Shown here piece by piece: positions 1 through 10,972 of a stretch of DNA of 64,000 nucleotides. Positions within the stretch are counted from its first letter, which is position 1. Each line of letters begins with the position of its first letter. Source of the DNA: Symbiodinium natans (taxonomy: Eukaryota; Sar; Dinophyceae; Suessiales; Symbiodiniaceae); contig CAJNDS010001001.1 of the NCBI GenBank assembly GCA_905221605.1, forward strand, positions 1 through 64,000. The letters run 5' to 3'. The notes below the pieces were generated by a model, which ran no database searches, was not told the origin of the DNA, and saw only the letters and a program-made list of their open reading frames with translations. Made by a program: the position numbers and the translations under genes.

Positions 1-404
1 ATTAAATAATTTTAATAATTTAAATCCGAAACGCCCCTTTCGGATTTGCAGTATTTAAATTATTTAATTCTGGGCAGACGTTGCGCGTGGACCTTGCCGT
101 ACTTCATCATATCCCTCTTCTCGGCCTATCTCTTCTGCTCCTTTCCTTACTCCATAATCATTCCTCTTGAGTTGTTCTTATCTGGAAAAGAAAGAAGGAA
201 GGGAGAGATAAGGGAGATAGGATAGATAAAGAAGAGTGCCATCTTCTCTGCGCCTTGTTTTGTCTCTCCCTCTTCTCTATTCATCTCTCTTCTATTCTTT
301 TCTTTGCTGTTCTATTGAAATTGGATTCCCTGTATCTCTCCTCTGTCCTTCTCTCTCGCTCCTCTTCTCCTGTTCCCCTCTAAACGATTGCTCTTTACAG
401 ATAG

Positions 405-620
405 GTGCCCTCCCTCCTCGTCAGGAAATCTCTTTTCGCTTATTTTGCTTTTTGAAGCGAATAAAACAACGGATAAGAGAGGAAAGGGAATGACTAAGTA
501 AAGACAGGAGCTCTTCAATAGGTGCCCTCCTCCTCTTCAGGAAATCTCTTTTCCCTTATTTTGCTTTTTGAAGCGAAGAAAACAACAGATAAGAAGAGAG
601 GAAAGGGAATGACTAAGTAA
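405..620. repeat. 118-bp tandem duplication inside the satellite, inverted partner at 1,873-1,995
   Basis: The block running from AGGTGCCCTCC through GAAATCTCTTTT, TTTTGCTTTTTGAAGCGAA and GGGAATGACTAAGTAAAG to GAGCTCTTCAAT occurs twice in tandem, at about 400-520 and 522-640. A diverged reverse-complement copy begins GAGCTCC near 1,873 and ends GAGGGCACC near 1,995. The same arrangement recurs in the second satellite copy at about 2,620-2,860 and 4,070-4,190. The unit therefore carries internal inverted arms about 1.2 kb apart. Confidence 0.75.
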
Positions 621-671
621 AGAGAGGAGCTCTTCAATTTCCCTCCCTATATCTGATGTTACTTTTCCTTC

Positions 672-1328
672 TTGGGCGGTGCCCTTCTTTCTCCCTTGAA
701 GATGCAGAAAACGATCAGGAAGGGCACCCGTTCCATCGCCCGTATATAGACAGAGATAAATCATGAGCATCAGCTGGGTTTGCTGCCGATCCAAAATGGG
801 CGTCCCTTTAATCGCCTTCTGTGTCTTGAAACGAGCAAAAGGGGCACCCTTACTAAGTGTTTTCTTGTAGTGTCCCTTTTCTTCGCTTGAAGACGCAGAA
901 AACGATCCAAAAAGGACACCCGTTCCATCGCCCGTATATGGGGACAGAGATAAATCATGAGCATCAGCTGCCAATCCAAAATGGGCGCCCCTTTTAATCA
1001 CTTGCTGTGTCTTCAAACGAGCAAAAGGGACAGCCTAAGTGTTTCCTTGCGGTGTCCCTTTTCTTCGCTTGAAGATGCAGAAAACGATCTAAAAGGACAC
1101 CTGTTCCATCGCCCATATATAGGGAGAGAGAGAGAGAGAGAGAGAGAGAAATTATGAGCATCAGCTGGGTTGGCTGCCAATCCAAAATGGGCGTCCCTTT
1201 TAATCGCCTTCTGTGTCTTCAAACGAGCAAAAGGGACACCCTAAGTGTGCTCTTGTGGGGTGTCCCTTTTCCTCGCTTGAAGATGCAGAAAAGGATCAAA
1301 AAGGACACCCATTCCATCGCCCATATAT

Positions 1329-1364
<36 letters not shown>

Positions 1365-1560
1365 TGAGCATCAGCTGGGTTGGCTGCCAATCCAAAATGG
1401 ACGTCCCTTTTAATCGCTTTCTGTGTCTTCAAACGAACAAAAGAAAACACCTAGGTTCCTCACTTGAAGATCCAGAAAACGGCCCAACAAGGACACCCGT
1501 TCCATCGCCCATATATGGAGAGAGAGAGAGGGAGAAGGGAAAAAATCATGAGCATCAGCT
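672..1560. repeat. tandem array of hairpin monomers, first copy (family Z)
   Basis: About five units of roughly 185-205 bp. In a typical unit the left arm (AATGGGCGTCCCTTTTAATCG ... CAAACGAGCAAAAGGGACACC) is nearly the reverse complement of the right arm (GTGTCCCTTTTCTTCGCTTGAAG ... AACGATC ... GGACACCC), with a loop of about 15-20 bases. Arm pairs lie near 797-923, 980-1103, 1189-1310 and 1397-1502; the first unit keeps only the right arm. Units are joined by GAGAGA microsatellite and CATGAGCATCAGCTGGGTT. This is a foldback element amplified in tandem. Confidence 0.75.
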
Positions 1561-2879
1561 GGGTTTGCTTACATGTTCATTGTTATTCCTGTTGTTTTTT
1601 TCTAACGGAAATGAACAAGAGGAAAGATGAAAACGAGCACCATCTTCTCTTTGCCTGACTTTTGCATTTCGCCTGTCCTCATTTCTCTTCCATTCTTTTC
1701 ATTGCTCTTCCATTTAGAGTTGCATTCCTTTTGATCTCTCCTCTCTCCTTTCTCTCTCCCTTCTCTTCTCTTGTTCTCCTTCAAATCTCAAAAACACACA
1801 AAAGGAAGTTTCTTTTCCTTGTTGAATGAAGAATGAAAAAAGAAGAAAAGAGATAGGGAAAGAAATTGAAGAGCTCCACTGCCTATTGGTTCATTCCATT
1901 TCCTCTTTTTCTATGTGTTGTTTTCCTTGTCGTTTCAGAAAGCAAGCAAAATAAGGGCAAGGGGGCTTCCTGAAGAGGAGAGAGGGCACCTATCTGCGAA
2001 GAGGTCTTGTCCTTTTTAATAATAGGGGAAAAGAGAGAGACAAGGAAGGGAGAGATGATAGATAAAGAAGAGTGCCATCTTCTTTGCGCCTTGTTGTGTT
2101 CCTCCGTCTCCTTGTTCCTTGTCTCCTCTCTTCTGTTCAGTACCCTTCCAGAAAATTAAAATGGCCTCCTTGTTGTCTCTCCTCTCTCACTTCCCTTTCC
2201 CTTCTCTCCTTCTGTTTCCGTTTAACTGATAAAACACAAGACAGGAACTTGTATGATAAAGCAGTGGAAGGTAAAGCAGAGGGTGACTCCTTGCGCTTGG
2301 ACCTTGCCGTACTTCATCATGTCCCCTTCTCGGCCTACTTCTGCTCTTTTCCTTACTCTTCTCCTTTTCATAAATTCTTCCTCTTTAGTTGTTCTTATTT
2401 CGAAAAGAAAGAGGGAAGGGAGAGATAAGGGAGATAGGATAGATAAAGAAGAGTGCCATCTTCTCTGCGCCTTGTTTTGTCTCTCCCTCTTCTCTATTGA
2501 TCTCTCTTCTATTCTTTTCTTTGCTGTTCTATTGAAATTGGATTCCCTGTATCTCTCCTCTGTCCTTCTCTCTCGCTCCTCTTCTCCTGTTCCCCTCTAA
2601 ACGATTGCTCTTTACAGATAGGTGCCCTCCCTCCTCTTCAGGAAATCTCTTTTTCGCTTATTTTGCTTTTTGAAGCGAATAAAACAACGGATAAGAGAGG
2701 AAAGGGAATGACTAAGTAAAGACAGGAGCTCTTCAATAGGTGCCCTCCCTCCTCTTCAGGAAATCTCTTTTCCCTTATTTTGCTTTTTGAAGCGAAGAAA
2801 ACAACAGATAAGAAGAGAGGCAAGGGAATGACTAAGTAAAGAGAGGAGCTCTTCAATTTCCCTCCCTATATCTGATGTT

Positions 2880-3740
2880 ACTTTTCCTTCTTGGGCGGTG
2901 CCCTTCTTTCTCCCTTGAAGATGCAGAAAACGATCAGGAACACCCGTTCCATCGCCCATATATAGACAGAGATAAATCATGAGCATCAGCTGGGTTTGCT
3001 GCCGATCCAAAATGGGCGTCCCTTTTAATCGCTTTCTGTGTCTTGAAACGAGCAAAAGGGGCACCCTTACTAAGTGTTTTCTTGCGGTGTCCCTTTTCTT
3101 CGCTTGAAGATGCAGAAAACGATCCAAGAAGGACACCCGTTCCATCGCCCATATATAGACAGAGAGAAATCATGAGCATCGGCTGGGTTTGCTGCCGATC
3201 CAAAATGGGCGTCCCTTTTAATCGCTTTCTGTTTCTTGAAACGAGCAAAAGGGACACCCTAAGTGTTTCTTGTGGTGTCCCTTTTCTTCGCTTGAAGATG
3301 CAGAAAACGATCCAAGAAGGACGCCCGTTCCATCGCCCATATATGGGGAGAGAGAGAAATCATGAGCATCAGCTGTGTTTGCTGCCAATCCAAAACGGGC
3401 GTCCCTTTTAATCGCTTGCTGTGTCTTCAAACGAGCAAAAGGGACACCCTAAGTGCTTTCTTGTGGGGTGTCCCTTTTCCTCGCTTGAAGATGCAGAAAA
3501 CGATCAAAAAGGACACCCATTCCATCGCCCATATATAGGGAGAGAGAGGTTGGCTGCCAATCCAAAATGGACGTCCCTTTTAATCGCTTTCTGTGTCTTC
3601 AAACGAACAAAAGAAAACACTTAGGTTCCTCACTTGAAGATGCAGGAAACGGCCCAACAAGGACACCCGTTCCATCGCCCATATATGGAGAGAGAGAGAG
3701 AGAGGGAGAAAGGAAAAAATCATGAGCATCAGCTGGGTTT
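2880..3740. repeat. tandem array of hairpin monomers, second copy (family Z)
   Basis: Same organisation as 672-1,560. Right-arm landmarks GATGCAGAAAACGATC lie near 2,920, 3,110, 3,299 and 3,492, and a diverged copy lies near 3,642. The GA microsatellite between units is shorter here (for example around 3,345 and 3,540), which shows that the linker varies more than the hairpin arms. Confidence 0.75.
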
Positions 3741-4654
3741 GCTTACATGTTCATTGTTATTCCTTTTGTTTTTTCTAACGGAAATGAACAAGAGAAGAGA
3801 AAAATAAGAACCAGAGGAAAGATGAAAACGAGCACCATCTTCTCTTTGCCTGATTTTTGCATTTCGCCTGTCCTCATTTCTCTTCCATTCTTTTCATTGC
3901 TCTTCCATTTAGAGTTGCATTCCTTTTGATCTCTCCTCTTTCCTTTCTCTCTCTTTTCCTTCTCTTCTCTTGTTCTCCTTTAAATCTCAAAAACACACAA
4001 AAGGAAGCTTCTTTTCCTTGTTGAATGAAGAATGAAAAAAGAAGAAAAGAGATAGGGAAAGAAATTGAAGAGCTCCATTGCCTATTGGTTCATTCCATTT
4101 CCTCTCTTTCTATGTGTTGTTTTCCTTGTCGTTTCAGAAGGCAAGCAAAATAAGGGCAAGGGGGCTTCCTGAAGAGGAGAGAGGGCACCTATCTGCGAAG
4201 AGGTCTTGTCCTTTTTAATAATCGAGGGAAAAGGGAGAGACAAGGAAGGGAGAGATGATAGATAAAGAAGAGTGCCATCTTCTTTGCGCCTTGTTGTGTT
4301 CCTCCGTCTCCTTGTTTCTTGTCTCCTCTCTTCTGTTCAGTACCCTTCCAGAAAATTAAAATGGCCTCCTTTTTGTCTCTCCTCTCTCACTTCCCGTTCC
4401 CTTCTCTCCTTCTGTTTCCGTTTAACTGATAAAACACAAGAAAAGAACTTGAATGATAAAGCCTAGGAAGGTAAAGGAGATAAGGGAGATAGGATAGATA
4501 AAGAAGAGTGCCATCTTCTCAGCGCCTCGTTTTGTCTCTCCCTCTTCTCTATTCATCTCTCGTCTATTCTTTTCTTTGCTATTCCACTGAAATTGGATTC
4601 CTGTTATCTCTCCCCTCTCCTTCTCTCTCCCTCCTCTTCTCCTGTTCCCCTCTA

Positions 4655-4858
4655 AATGACAAAAACACAAGAAAGGAAGAACAAGTGGGGAATGGAAGCC
4701 CTTTTCCTGTCTTCTCCTGTTGCAATAAAGAAGGAAAAGAGCATAGGAGATAAGGAAAGGAATTGAAGAGCTCCTCTCGCTACTTTATCATGCCCTTTCC
4801 TTTCTATCTACCACACCAAAACACGACTCTCAGCTTCCAAATAGACCCTATTTAAGCC

Positions 4859-4892
<34 letters not shown>

Positions 4893-5395
4893 CCCCCTCC
4901 CTTAAGAACCCTAGAAAAATGTCATAGGGGTCGCCCATTGCAGCGCCTTTCAACTGCTTTTCTTCGAGTCGAGTGATTCCCCACCCAATAGACGGGGGCC
5001 GGGGGTCAGAGGGCTTCAGGAACCCAAAGCCCTAGGCCCTAAACCCTAAACCCCAAACTCCAGGGCTCAGAGGAACATAGGACGTTAGGGCATCAGGGTT
5101 GAGAACTTTCAGGGATGCAACGCTCTCGGGGGCTTAGCTTATGTGTGTGTGTGTGTTCTTTATCGTTATTCTTACAACTATTACTACTATTGCTATTATT
5201 GATAATAATAATAATTATTATTATTATTGTTGTTGTTACTCTTTTTGTTGTTTACTTATTTTCGGGGGGGGGGGGTTGGTGGCTTAGCAGGGAGTGTGTG
5301 TGTGTGTGTAAGAAGTACAGGAGGAAGGGTCAAAAAAGGGCTTAGGAGCTCGATGTCAAGGCCCATGAAGCCGAAACCCTTCGGCTGAGGGCTTC
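4655..5395. other. no gene seen; C run and microsatellites
   Basis: Contains a run of 32 C at 4,860-4,891, then CCTCCCTTAAGAACCC, which resembles the terminal motif of family B. It also holds a TG run near 5,141, an ATT/TTG microsatellite at about 5,200-5,235, a G run near 5,263 and a second TG run near 5,295. The first telomere-type heptamers appear near 5,040. I see no coding signal. Confidence 0.6.
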
Positions 5396-5397
5396 AG

Positions 5398-5540
5398 GGT
5401 TCAGGGTTCAGGGTTTAGGGCTTCAGGGTCTTTTAGGGACCCCCCTCCATCTACGGCTCAAGGCTTGTTTAGGGTTGTTTTGGGTTTAGGGTTGTTTAGG
5501 GTTGTTTAGGGTTGTTTAGGGTTTAGGGTTTAGGGTTGGT
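5398..5540 (+). repeat. telomere-like array with TTGTTTAGGG variant
   Basis: Scattered TTTAGGG and TTCAGGG units, then a local tandem of the ten-base variant TTGTTTAGGG at about 5,467-5,520, ending in pure TTTAGGG. Confidence 0.85.
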
Positions 5541-5827
5541 TTTGCCACCTGCCTTGCAGCCTCGCAACTACACTGCAGTGTCCAACTTGAGCCTGTGCAG
5601 TGTCCGGAAAAAAGGGGACGGGTTGTTTACGGTTGTATACGGTTTAGGGTTTGGGGGATGAGGCTTTCCAGCACCCAGCATCCTTCGCGCAAGGCTGCGC
5701 TCAGACTGGTGCGGTCCAAGCCACACATCGAAGCGTCCGAGCAGGAACTTGCCACCCGAGGGCATGCCTGCAGAGACTGGACTGCGCTACCCTCCCCCGC
5801 CCCCCCCAAGGAGATACGCGGATATGG

Positions 5828-5926
5828 GCCATTCTCCAAAGTAGGTTCCCTCTTTTGGATCCTTATTATAAGGCGGCCCCTAATACTCAGGGTACGTCTA
5901 ACCGGGCCATAATTCAGACAACTCCC
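5828..5926. mobile_element. foldback element, family F (diverged copy)
   Basis: Reads GCCATTCTCCAAAGTAGGTTCCC, then GGATCC, then GGCGGCCCC, and ends AATTCAGACAACTCCC. It aligns by eye along its length with the better copy at 60,110-60,193 and shares the diagnostic TTCTC ... AACTNCC ends. Confidence 0.5.
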
Positions 5927-6011
5927 TAAACCCTAAGCCCTAAGACCATCTAGTTGAGGGGTATTCCTTCTTGCCATTCCAAAACCAAGGCAATCTGGAG
6001 GAATTCAGAGG

Positions 6012-6087
6012 TACTTGGAGGTTCGTGGGAACCTGATTTAGGGGACTTACAACCCGGCTTCTAAGTACCCACATGAACAACCAGGTA
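6012..6087. mobile_element. foldback element, family A (short copy)
   Basis: Starts TACTTGGAGGTTCGTGGG and ends TAAGTACCCACATGAACAAC, the inverted termini of family A. At 76 bp it is the shortest copy in the window. Confidence 0.6.
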
Positions 6088-7365
6088 GATCAACCTCACC
6101 TAAACTACCCTAAACCCGAAACCCTACACCCTAAACCCTAAACCCAAAGCACTAAACCCAAACCCCAAAACCCTCAGTCTACCATGGGTTGCTCTTACCC
6201 CGGCACCCAGCAGCAACGCCTGTGAGCTTGCCAGCGGCCCCTTCTCCGCCATCCTTGAATAGGCAAACCTCAGCACTCCAGGTTTAGGGCTTAGGGTTTA
6301 GAGTTTAGGGTTTAGGAGAAAAGGGTTTAGGGTTTCGGGGCAAGCAGGCTTGAAAGGCATCATCATGTGGCGCTTGTTTTCATGGGTGTCTATAGCCCGA
6401 AACCCTAAAACCCAAACCCTACACCCTAAACCCTAAACCCTAAAGCGCGGCAGTCAGGGCTCAGGGTTCAGGGTTTAGGATTCAGGGCCTATGAGGGTGG
6501 GTCCTGGCTTGGGATCCTTCCACACTCCAGCATCTAAAATTCGTGTCGTCCCTCTGGCTTTGGTTGGCGAGGCAGAGTCGATTCCTACAGCACGCCACTC
6601 CTGAATTCACTGCCTGGCAGCACACTTGCATGGATCCGGGATCATCTGCGCCTGTGCGCATGTTCAACTTTACTAGGAAGAGGTGCTTCTCACAGTGATT
6701 ATGTTTCTATCCGTTGTTGGCTGCATAGGCGAGGTGCATATTTGTGGCCACAACGGCTCAACTCAGCCACCGTGTTCCAAACCAAGCAACAAGAATCAGA
6801 AGTGTCTGATTAGCAGGCCCAAACCCTAAACCCGTGTGTTCCTTACTCTTCGGCATCAAATTGCTAGAGATGCTGCCATCCTCTAAACCCTGAACCCAAG
6901 TCCTCGACCCAATCATTGCCCCTCGCCTCGTCGCCGAAGCGAGCCATACGTAGCTCCTGTGTACGCTATATGGCTCGGCTTGCCACTAACCTAAGATACA
7001 AAAACACGATGCCCTTTTTTCGGGCGAGCGGGGTACAGACAGGAAGCGTTTACAACAGGAAAAATAAGGTAAATTGATAAGGGCATTGTTTGGTGCAATG
7101 GGGTGTACAAGGGTTAACGTAATCCTTAAGCAAAAAAAGCAACAGAATTGCCTGGCACACGAGCCGCCAAAATCAACTTTTACAAGGGGTTGAAGGTTTT
7201 GGGTTTCCGGGCGGCGCTCACGTCTGGACTCAGGCCAAGGAGGGGGCCTAGTGCTTTGGGGATTAGGCTCTGGAGCTTAGGGCCCAGGGGTTTTTTTGGG
7301 GCGGCATCCTTAAGGAAGCCAAATGACCGCTACAAGGGTTTCTGGTTCAAAAACCCTTAAAGAGA
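6085..7365. other. no gene seen; unique sequence with scattered heptamers
   Basis: Mostly unique, moderately GC-rich DNA with isolated AAACCCT or TTTAGGG units (about 6,120-6,160, 6,280-6,340, 6,400-6,480, 6,820). No open frame here looks like protein, and no tRNA or rRNA was recognised. Confidence 0.5.
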
Positions 7366-7368
7366 GGG

Positions 7369-7567
7369 GTTTAGGGTTTAGGGTTTAGTGCTTAGGGTGG
7401 TACATGACCCCAACTTGAGGGTTCACTTGGTTCCCAAGGGTGGGGTTGGTTGGTCGGCTTCGGTTTAGGGTTTAGGGTTTAGGGTTCAGGGTTCAGGGTT
7501 CAGGGTTTAGGGTTTAGGGTTTAGAAGTTTAGAAGTTTAGAAGTTTAGGAGTTTAGAAGTTTAGGGC
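7369..7567 (+). repeat. telomere-like array decaying into TTTAGAAG units
   Basis: TTTAGGG units at 7,369-7,400 and 7,465-7,525 (including three TTCAGGG) pass directly into five consecutive TTTAGAAG or TTTAGGAG octamers. A mutated unit has been locally amplified. Confidence 0.85.
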
Positions 7568-7914
7568 CTAAACAGTTTCGGGTGTAGGCGTATGGGGTCC
7601 CAAGCCGAACAGACTGCATGTCTGGTCACATTGCTCATAATCCCGAGCAGCTTTAGAGCCCCCAGAGCCCGCAACAACCCTAAACCCTAAACACTGAACA
7701 TAAGTGCTGTAGGGGCCTTCATAATTCGAACAAGGTTTCGGGGGGAGGGGGGGGGGGGGGCAGTCGCCAAGGCCTTGGGATTTTGGGGGGACCCTAAACC
7801 AGGGCCAGACCCTAAACCCTAAACCCCGGACCCTAAAGCCTAAACTCTACACCCTAAACTCCGCCTCCTCGCAACAAAACACACACACAACAAAAACCAG
7901 AGACAACGCCAGAG

Positions 7915-7975
7915 AGAGAAGGGAGAGAGAGAGAGAGAGAGAGAGCGAGATGGAGAGAGAGCGAGGGTGAGAGCA
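7915..7975. repeat. GA microsatellite
   Basis: Interrupted (GA)n tract. The reverse-strand open frame across it is a Ser/Leu run and is not treated as a gene. Confidence 0.85.
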
Positions 7976-8044
7976 GCTGCCTGTGTCACCTTCCTCTTCG
8001 TACCGTCACGCACCTCGTCACCTGGGGGGCAACTCAAAGGATCC

Positions 8045-8195
8045 CAGGAGATTAGGATTTAGAGGTTTAGGGTTTGGGGTTTGTGGGTATGGGGTTTGGG
8101 GTTTAGGGATTGCGGTTTGAGGTTTAGGGTCTTAGGTTTGGGGTCTAGGGATTGGGGTTTAGGGATTGGGATCTAGGGCTTGGGGTTTAGGGCTG
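8045..8195 (+). repeat. degenerate telomere-like array
   Basis: Irregular mixture of TTTAGGG, TTTGGGG, TTTAGGGATTG and TTGGGGTTTAGGG units. Several 14-base dimers of the type GGGATTGGGNTTTAG suggest local amplification of variants. Confidence 0.75.
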
Positions 8196-8310
8196 ACGCG
8201 GACTTGGAGAGTCAACGCGATCCATACTGGGGCTCAGGGCCTGCAGAACGTACAAAGACTTGTGGGGAAGGCGCCCCGCACCCACGGAGAATCCCCTCAA
8301 AAACGACAAC

Positions 8311-8405
8311 GTCGGGATGTTCCCCCTTATGCTGAGAGTCCTTCATCGGGAGGGCGGTACTGCAATCCCTACTAAGGACTGCTGGTGTAAGGGGAACATC
8401 CCAAG
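8311..8405. mobile_element. foldback element, family E
   Basis: Left arm TCGGGATGTTCCCCCTTA ... GAGAGTCCTT is the inverse of right arm AAGGACTGC ... TAAGGGGAACATCCCAAG. It spans about 94 bp, with terminal inverted repeats near 30 bp. Relatives lie at 12,001, 14,712 and 60,782. Confidence 0.8.
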
Positions 8406-8880
8406 AACAACCCTTGCACCCCAAACCCGAAAACTAAAAGCAAAACTTCAGAAACCCTGAACCCCAAAACCGCATGAACAACTTTGTTGAGCTTACACAT
8501 GATTCAGATGAAGAATGGAACTGCCGACCACTCTTGTGCAAGCAATTGAACAGAGATAAGATTGATAAAGCACCGGTCAAACCTAGTCTAAGGACCCCCT
8601 TGTCCCTGAATTCAATGGTTTTTCCAGGCTTTTCAGCATAGGAGTTCCTCCGCTTTTTACCCTAAACCCTCTCTCTCTCTCTACCCTAAACCCTAAACCC
8701 TAAATCCTAAGTCACTTGGCAAGCCATCCAGGAGCCGGCTTTGCCGGAAACTGTCGTGAGAGCCGAACCCTTGAACCCCAAGCTTGGCATCTGTTTTTAG
8801 GGTTTAGGGTTTAGGGTTTAGGGTCCCCCACCCCATCCCCCCTCCCCCCCTCTACACCCAAGCCTTCTAGTGCTTAGGAC

Positions 8881-8977
8881 TTCCCTGGGACTCTCCTTAC
8901 CTACAGTTTAATGGGTTGTACAGATTATATTAAGGGGTAGTTACCACGAAACTGTAGGTAAATGGATTTCCAGGTAG
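8881..8977. mobile_element. foldback element, family I
   Basis: Left arm CCTGGGACTCTCCTTACC then TACAGTTT; right arm AAACTGTAGGTAAATGG then CCAGGTA. The arms are inverted and about 26 bp long. A better copy lies at 63,398-63,506. Confidence 0.8.
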
Positions 8978-9564
8978 GCATTGTGGGGCTTCGGGGTTTC
9001 GGGCTGAGAGAGGTTTTTTTGGGGTGTGCCCGTGAGGCAAGAACACACAAGTCTTTCTTGGTTCACAGCCACCCATAATTCAAATGGATCTGCATTTTAG
9101 GGTGTGAGGTGTCGCAGAGTAGCTGAAAACCAGTAACCCAAGCCCAAAACTACAAGTCCGCAAAACCCTAAGCCCCAAAACCTTACCCTAAACACCTCCA
9201 CTCAAGGCACCAGATAGGGACTATCGGATAAGTAGGGGTTATGTAACCCTAAACCCTAAATCCTCCTCCCGCTGGCAGCTGGGCTTTCCGGCGTACCCGG
9301 TCGGTTGGCGGCGAGAGCTTCCGAAGTTCGCGGTATGGCGTGCCGAGCCTGATCTAGTTTGGGGTTTAGGGTTTAGGGTCTAGTTTGGGGTTTCAGGCAG
9401 GAAAAATCTCCCTTTCGATTTTCTGGGCTCCCCAACCCCCCCCCCCCCCCCCCCCCGAAAAGAACTCGCGAGGTTTTAAGGGCCAGGATTCTGGGGCATT
9501 TTGTCGGGCTAAGAGTCAAGGATTGGCATCTTTGACGGCTTTTCAGACGATGGTCCCTTGCCGC

Positions 9565-9660
9565 CTTAAGGCTCCAAGGACCCTCCTACAGGACTGGTAC
9601 CTCCTAAGGAGGGTTCTGGGGTCTCAATTCCTGGGGTTTTGAGGACCCAAGAGCCTGAGG
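9565..9660. mobile_element. foldback element, family J
   Basis: Left end CTTAAGGCTCCAAGGACCCTC and right end GAGGACCCAAGAGCCT are inverted. A second inner inverted pair, CCTCCTAC ... CCTAAGGAGG, lies between them. Very similar copies lie at 32,256 and 32,650. Confidence 0.85.
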
Positions 9661-9737
9661 GCCACGTAGTGTTTTAGGCTGCGTCCTGCCGTTGTAACTG
9701 CTGGAAGGTCCTGGGCTTCAACTGCTTGTGGCTCGAT

Positions 9738-9853
9738 TTAGGGTTTGGGGGGTAGGGTTTAGGGTTTAGGGTTTAGGGTTTAGGGTTTAGGGTTTAGGGT
9801 TTAGGGTTTAGGGTTTAGGGTTTAGGGTTTAGGGTTTAGGGTTTAGGGTTTAG
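9738..9853 (+). repeat. TTTAGGG array, nearly pure
   Basis: About fifteen uninterrupted TTTAGGG units after a GGTTTGGGGGGTAGGG start. It lies far inside the sequence with unique DNA on both sides. Confidence 0.95.
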
Positions 9854-10017
9854 CCAAGCCGATCCCCAGAACCTTCCTGCCTTGGTTCGGGCCTAAAACA
9901 CAAACCCAGGGTTTAGGGTTTAGGGCTTAGGGCTTAGGGTTTCACCCGGTAGCCCTCAACCCGGCAAGCCCTGCACCCTAATCCTGCAAAAAGCTCCTTC
10001 TCATTGAGGTCTCCACC

Positions 10018-10102
10018 CTAAACTCCAAACCCTAAACCCGAAACCCCAAACTCCAAACCCTAAACCCTAAACCCTAAACCCTAAACCCTAGACCCGAAAA
10101 CC
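10018..10102 (-). repeat. CCCTAAA array
   Basis: Telomere units in the C-rich orientation on the + strand, with CCAAACC and CCCGAAA variants at the left edge. Confidence 0.9.
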
Positions 10103-10199
10103 CGGCCTTCGCAGTTCTTCCAAGAGCTGCCACACGACATCCTCCGGCCATCCGGGTCTCGTGACTGTTTTGGGGTTGAGGGCTGGGCCTTTTGGGGTT

Positions 10200-10425
10200 T
10201 AGGATTTGAGGTTTAGGGGTTAGGGTTTAGGGGTTTAGGGGTTTAGGGGTTTAGGGGTTTAGGGGTTTAGGGGTTTAGGGGTTTAGGGGTTTAGGGGTTT
10301 AGGGGTTAGGGGTTTAGGGGTTTAGGGGTTTAGGGGTTTATAGGGGTTTAGGGGTTTAGGGGTTTAGGGGTTTAGGGGTTTAGGGGTTTAGGGGTTTAGG
10401 GGTTTAGGGTTTAGGGTTTAGGGTT
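10200..10425 (+). repeat. homogeneous TTTAGGGG octamer array
   Basis: About twenty-five octamers TTTAGGGG in tandem, with one TATAGGGG interruption near 10,340, ending in three heptamers. The octamer is a one-G variant of the telomere unit amplified as a block. Confidence 0.95.
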
Positions 10426-10441
10426 TGAGTGTAGGGATTTG

Positions 10442-10516
10442 GACCCAAACCGGCTTGTTTGTAGGCTCTTGTTTAAAACGACTTGTAAGATAACCTACGA
10501 AAATGTAGGCTTTGGG
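10442..10516. mobile_element. foldback element, family C (diverged)
   Basis: GACCCAAACCGGCTTGTTTG then TAGGCTC; right side AACCTACGAAAATGTAGGCTTTGGGG. It shares the family C core pairing of TTTTTGTAGG with CCTACAAAAA. Confidence 0.6.
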
Positions 10517-10881
10517 GCGCATGAACTGTTCAGGGTAAGTACATTCGAGTCTTCAGCGATGGATATACTCCCTCCCCACTACTCCCTAAGGCTCCAGGTT
10601 CCCTAGGTACCTACCCCCATGAACTATACACAAACTGGCACCCCCGAATCCGTAAGTTCTGTGAGGAAGAAAGACGGCCCAAAAATCTAGAAAAAAAAAA
10701 ACAGCCCGCGCTCCGAAACCGAAAATCCTCTAGCCGTCCTGAGGAGGCGGTGGCTGATTCGAATTCGAATTCGACCTAGGTAGCTCTCGGGAGGATTTTG
10801 GCTCTCTCCGGTCTCCTCATGCAGCGCCGCCTTTGGGGTTGGTTCTGGGTTTAGAGTTCTAGGCTGCCCCGTAACCAAGGC

Positions 10882-10972
10882 TTAAAAAGGGTGCCCTTTT
10901 TTGCTTAAAGGGGATTATAAGGGAACCTAAACCCCCCAAAAAGGGAATAAGGGTACTACTGGGCATCCTAGA
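10882..10972. mobile_element. family D element
   Basis: Contains AAAAAGGGTGCCCTTTTTT, itself a short palindrome, then TTAAAGGGGATTATAAGGGA and AAAAAGGGAATAAGGG. The same ordered motifs recur at about 47,829, 59,525 and 62,020, and a partial set lies at 16,352. Confidence 0.65.

Larger units (their letters stand above)
61..4650. repeat. 2.2-kb composite satellite, two full copies plus a partial third
   Basis: A unit starting near 70 recurs near 2,287, and its first part recurs again near 4,475. Landmarks repeat in order: GTGCCATCTTCTCTGCGCC at about 238 and 2,455 (4,510 with one change), then AGGTGCCCTCC with TTTTGCTTTTTGAAGCGAA, then the hairpin arrays, then a second pyrimidine-rich module (about 1,637 and 3,835). 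The coding strand of most open frames alternates between runs of Ser/Leu/Phe and Arg/Glu, as expected of a purine/pyrimidine-skewed satellite. Spacing between sub-repeats varies (about 183, 190, 207), so frame is not preserved and protein coding is unlikely. No telomere-like repeat occurs here, unlike the rest of the window. Confidence 0.85.

Noticed and set aside
537-3411. Open frames of up to 159 codons in the first 4 kb that repeat similar peptides
   Set aside because: The frames shift between repeat units (spacing 183, 190, 207), and both strands are open in similar fashion. The sequence is a satellite of hairpins.
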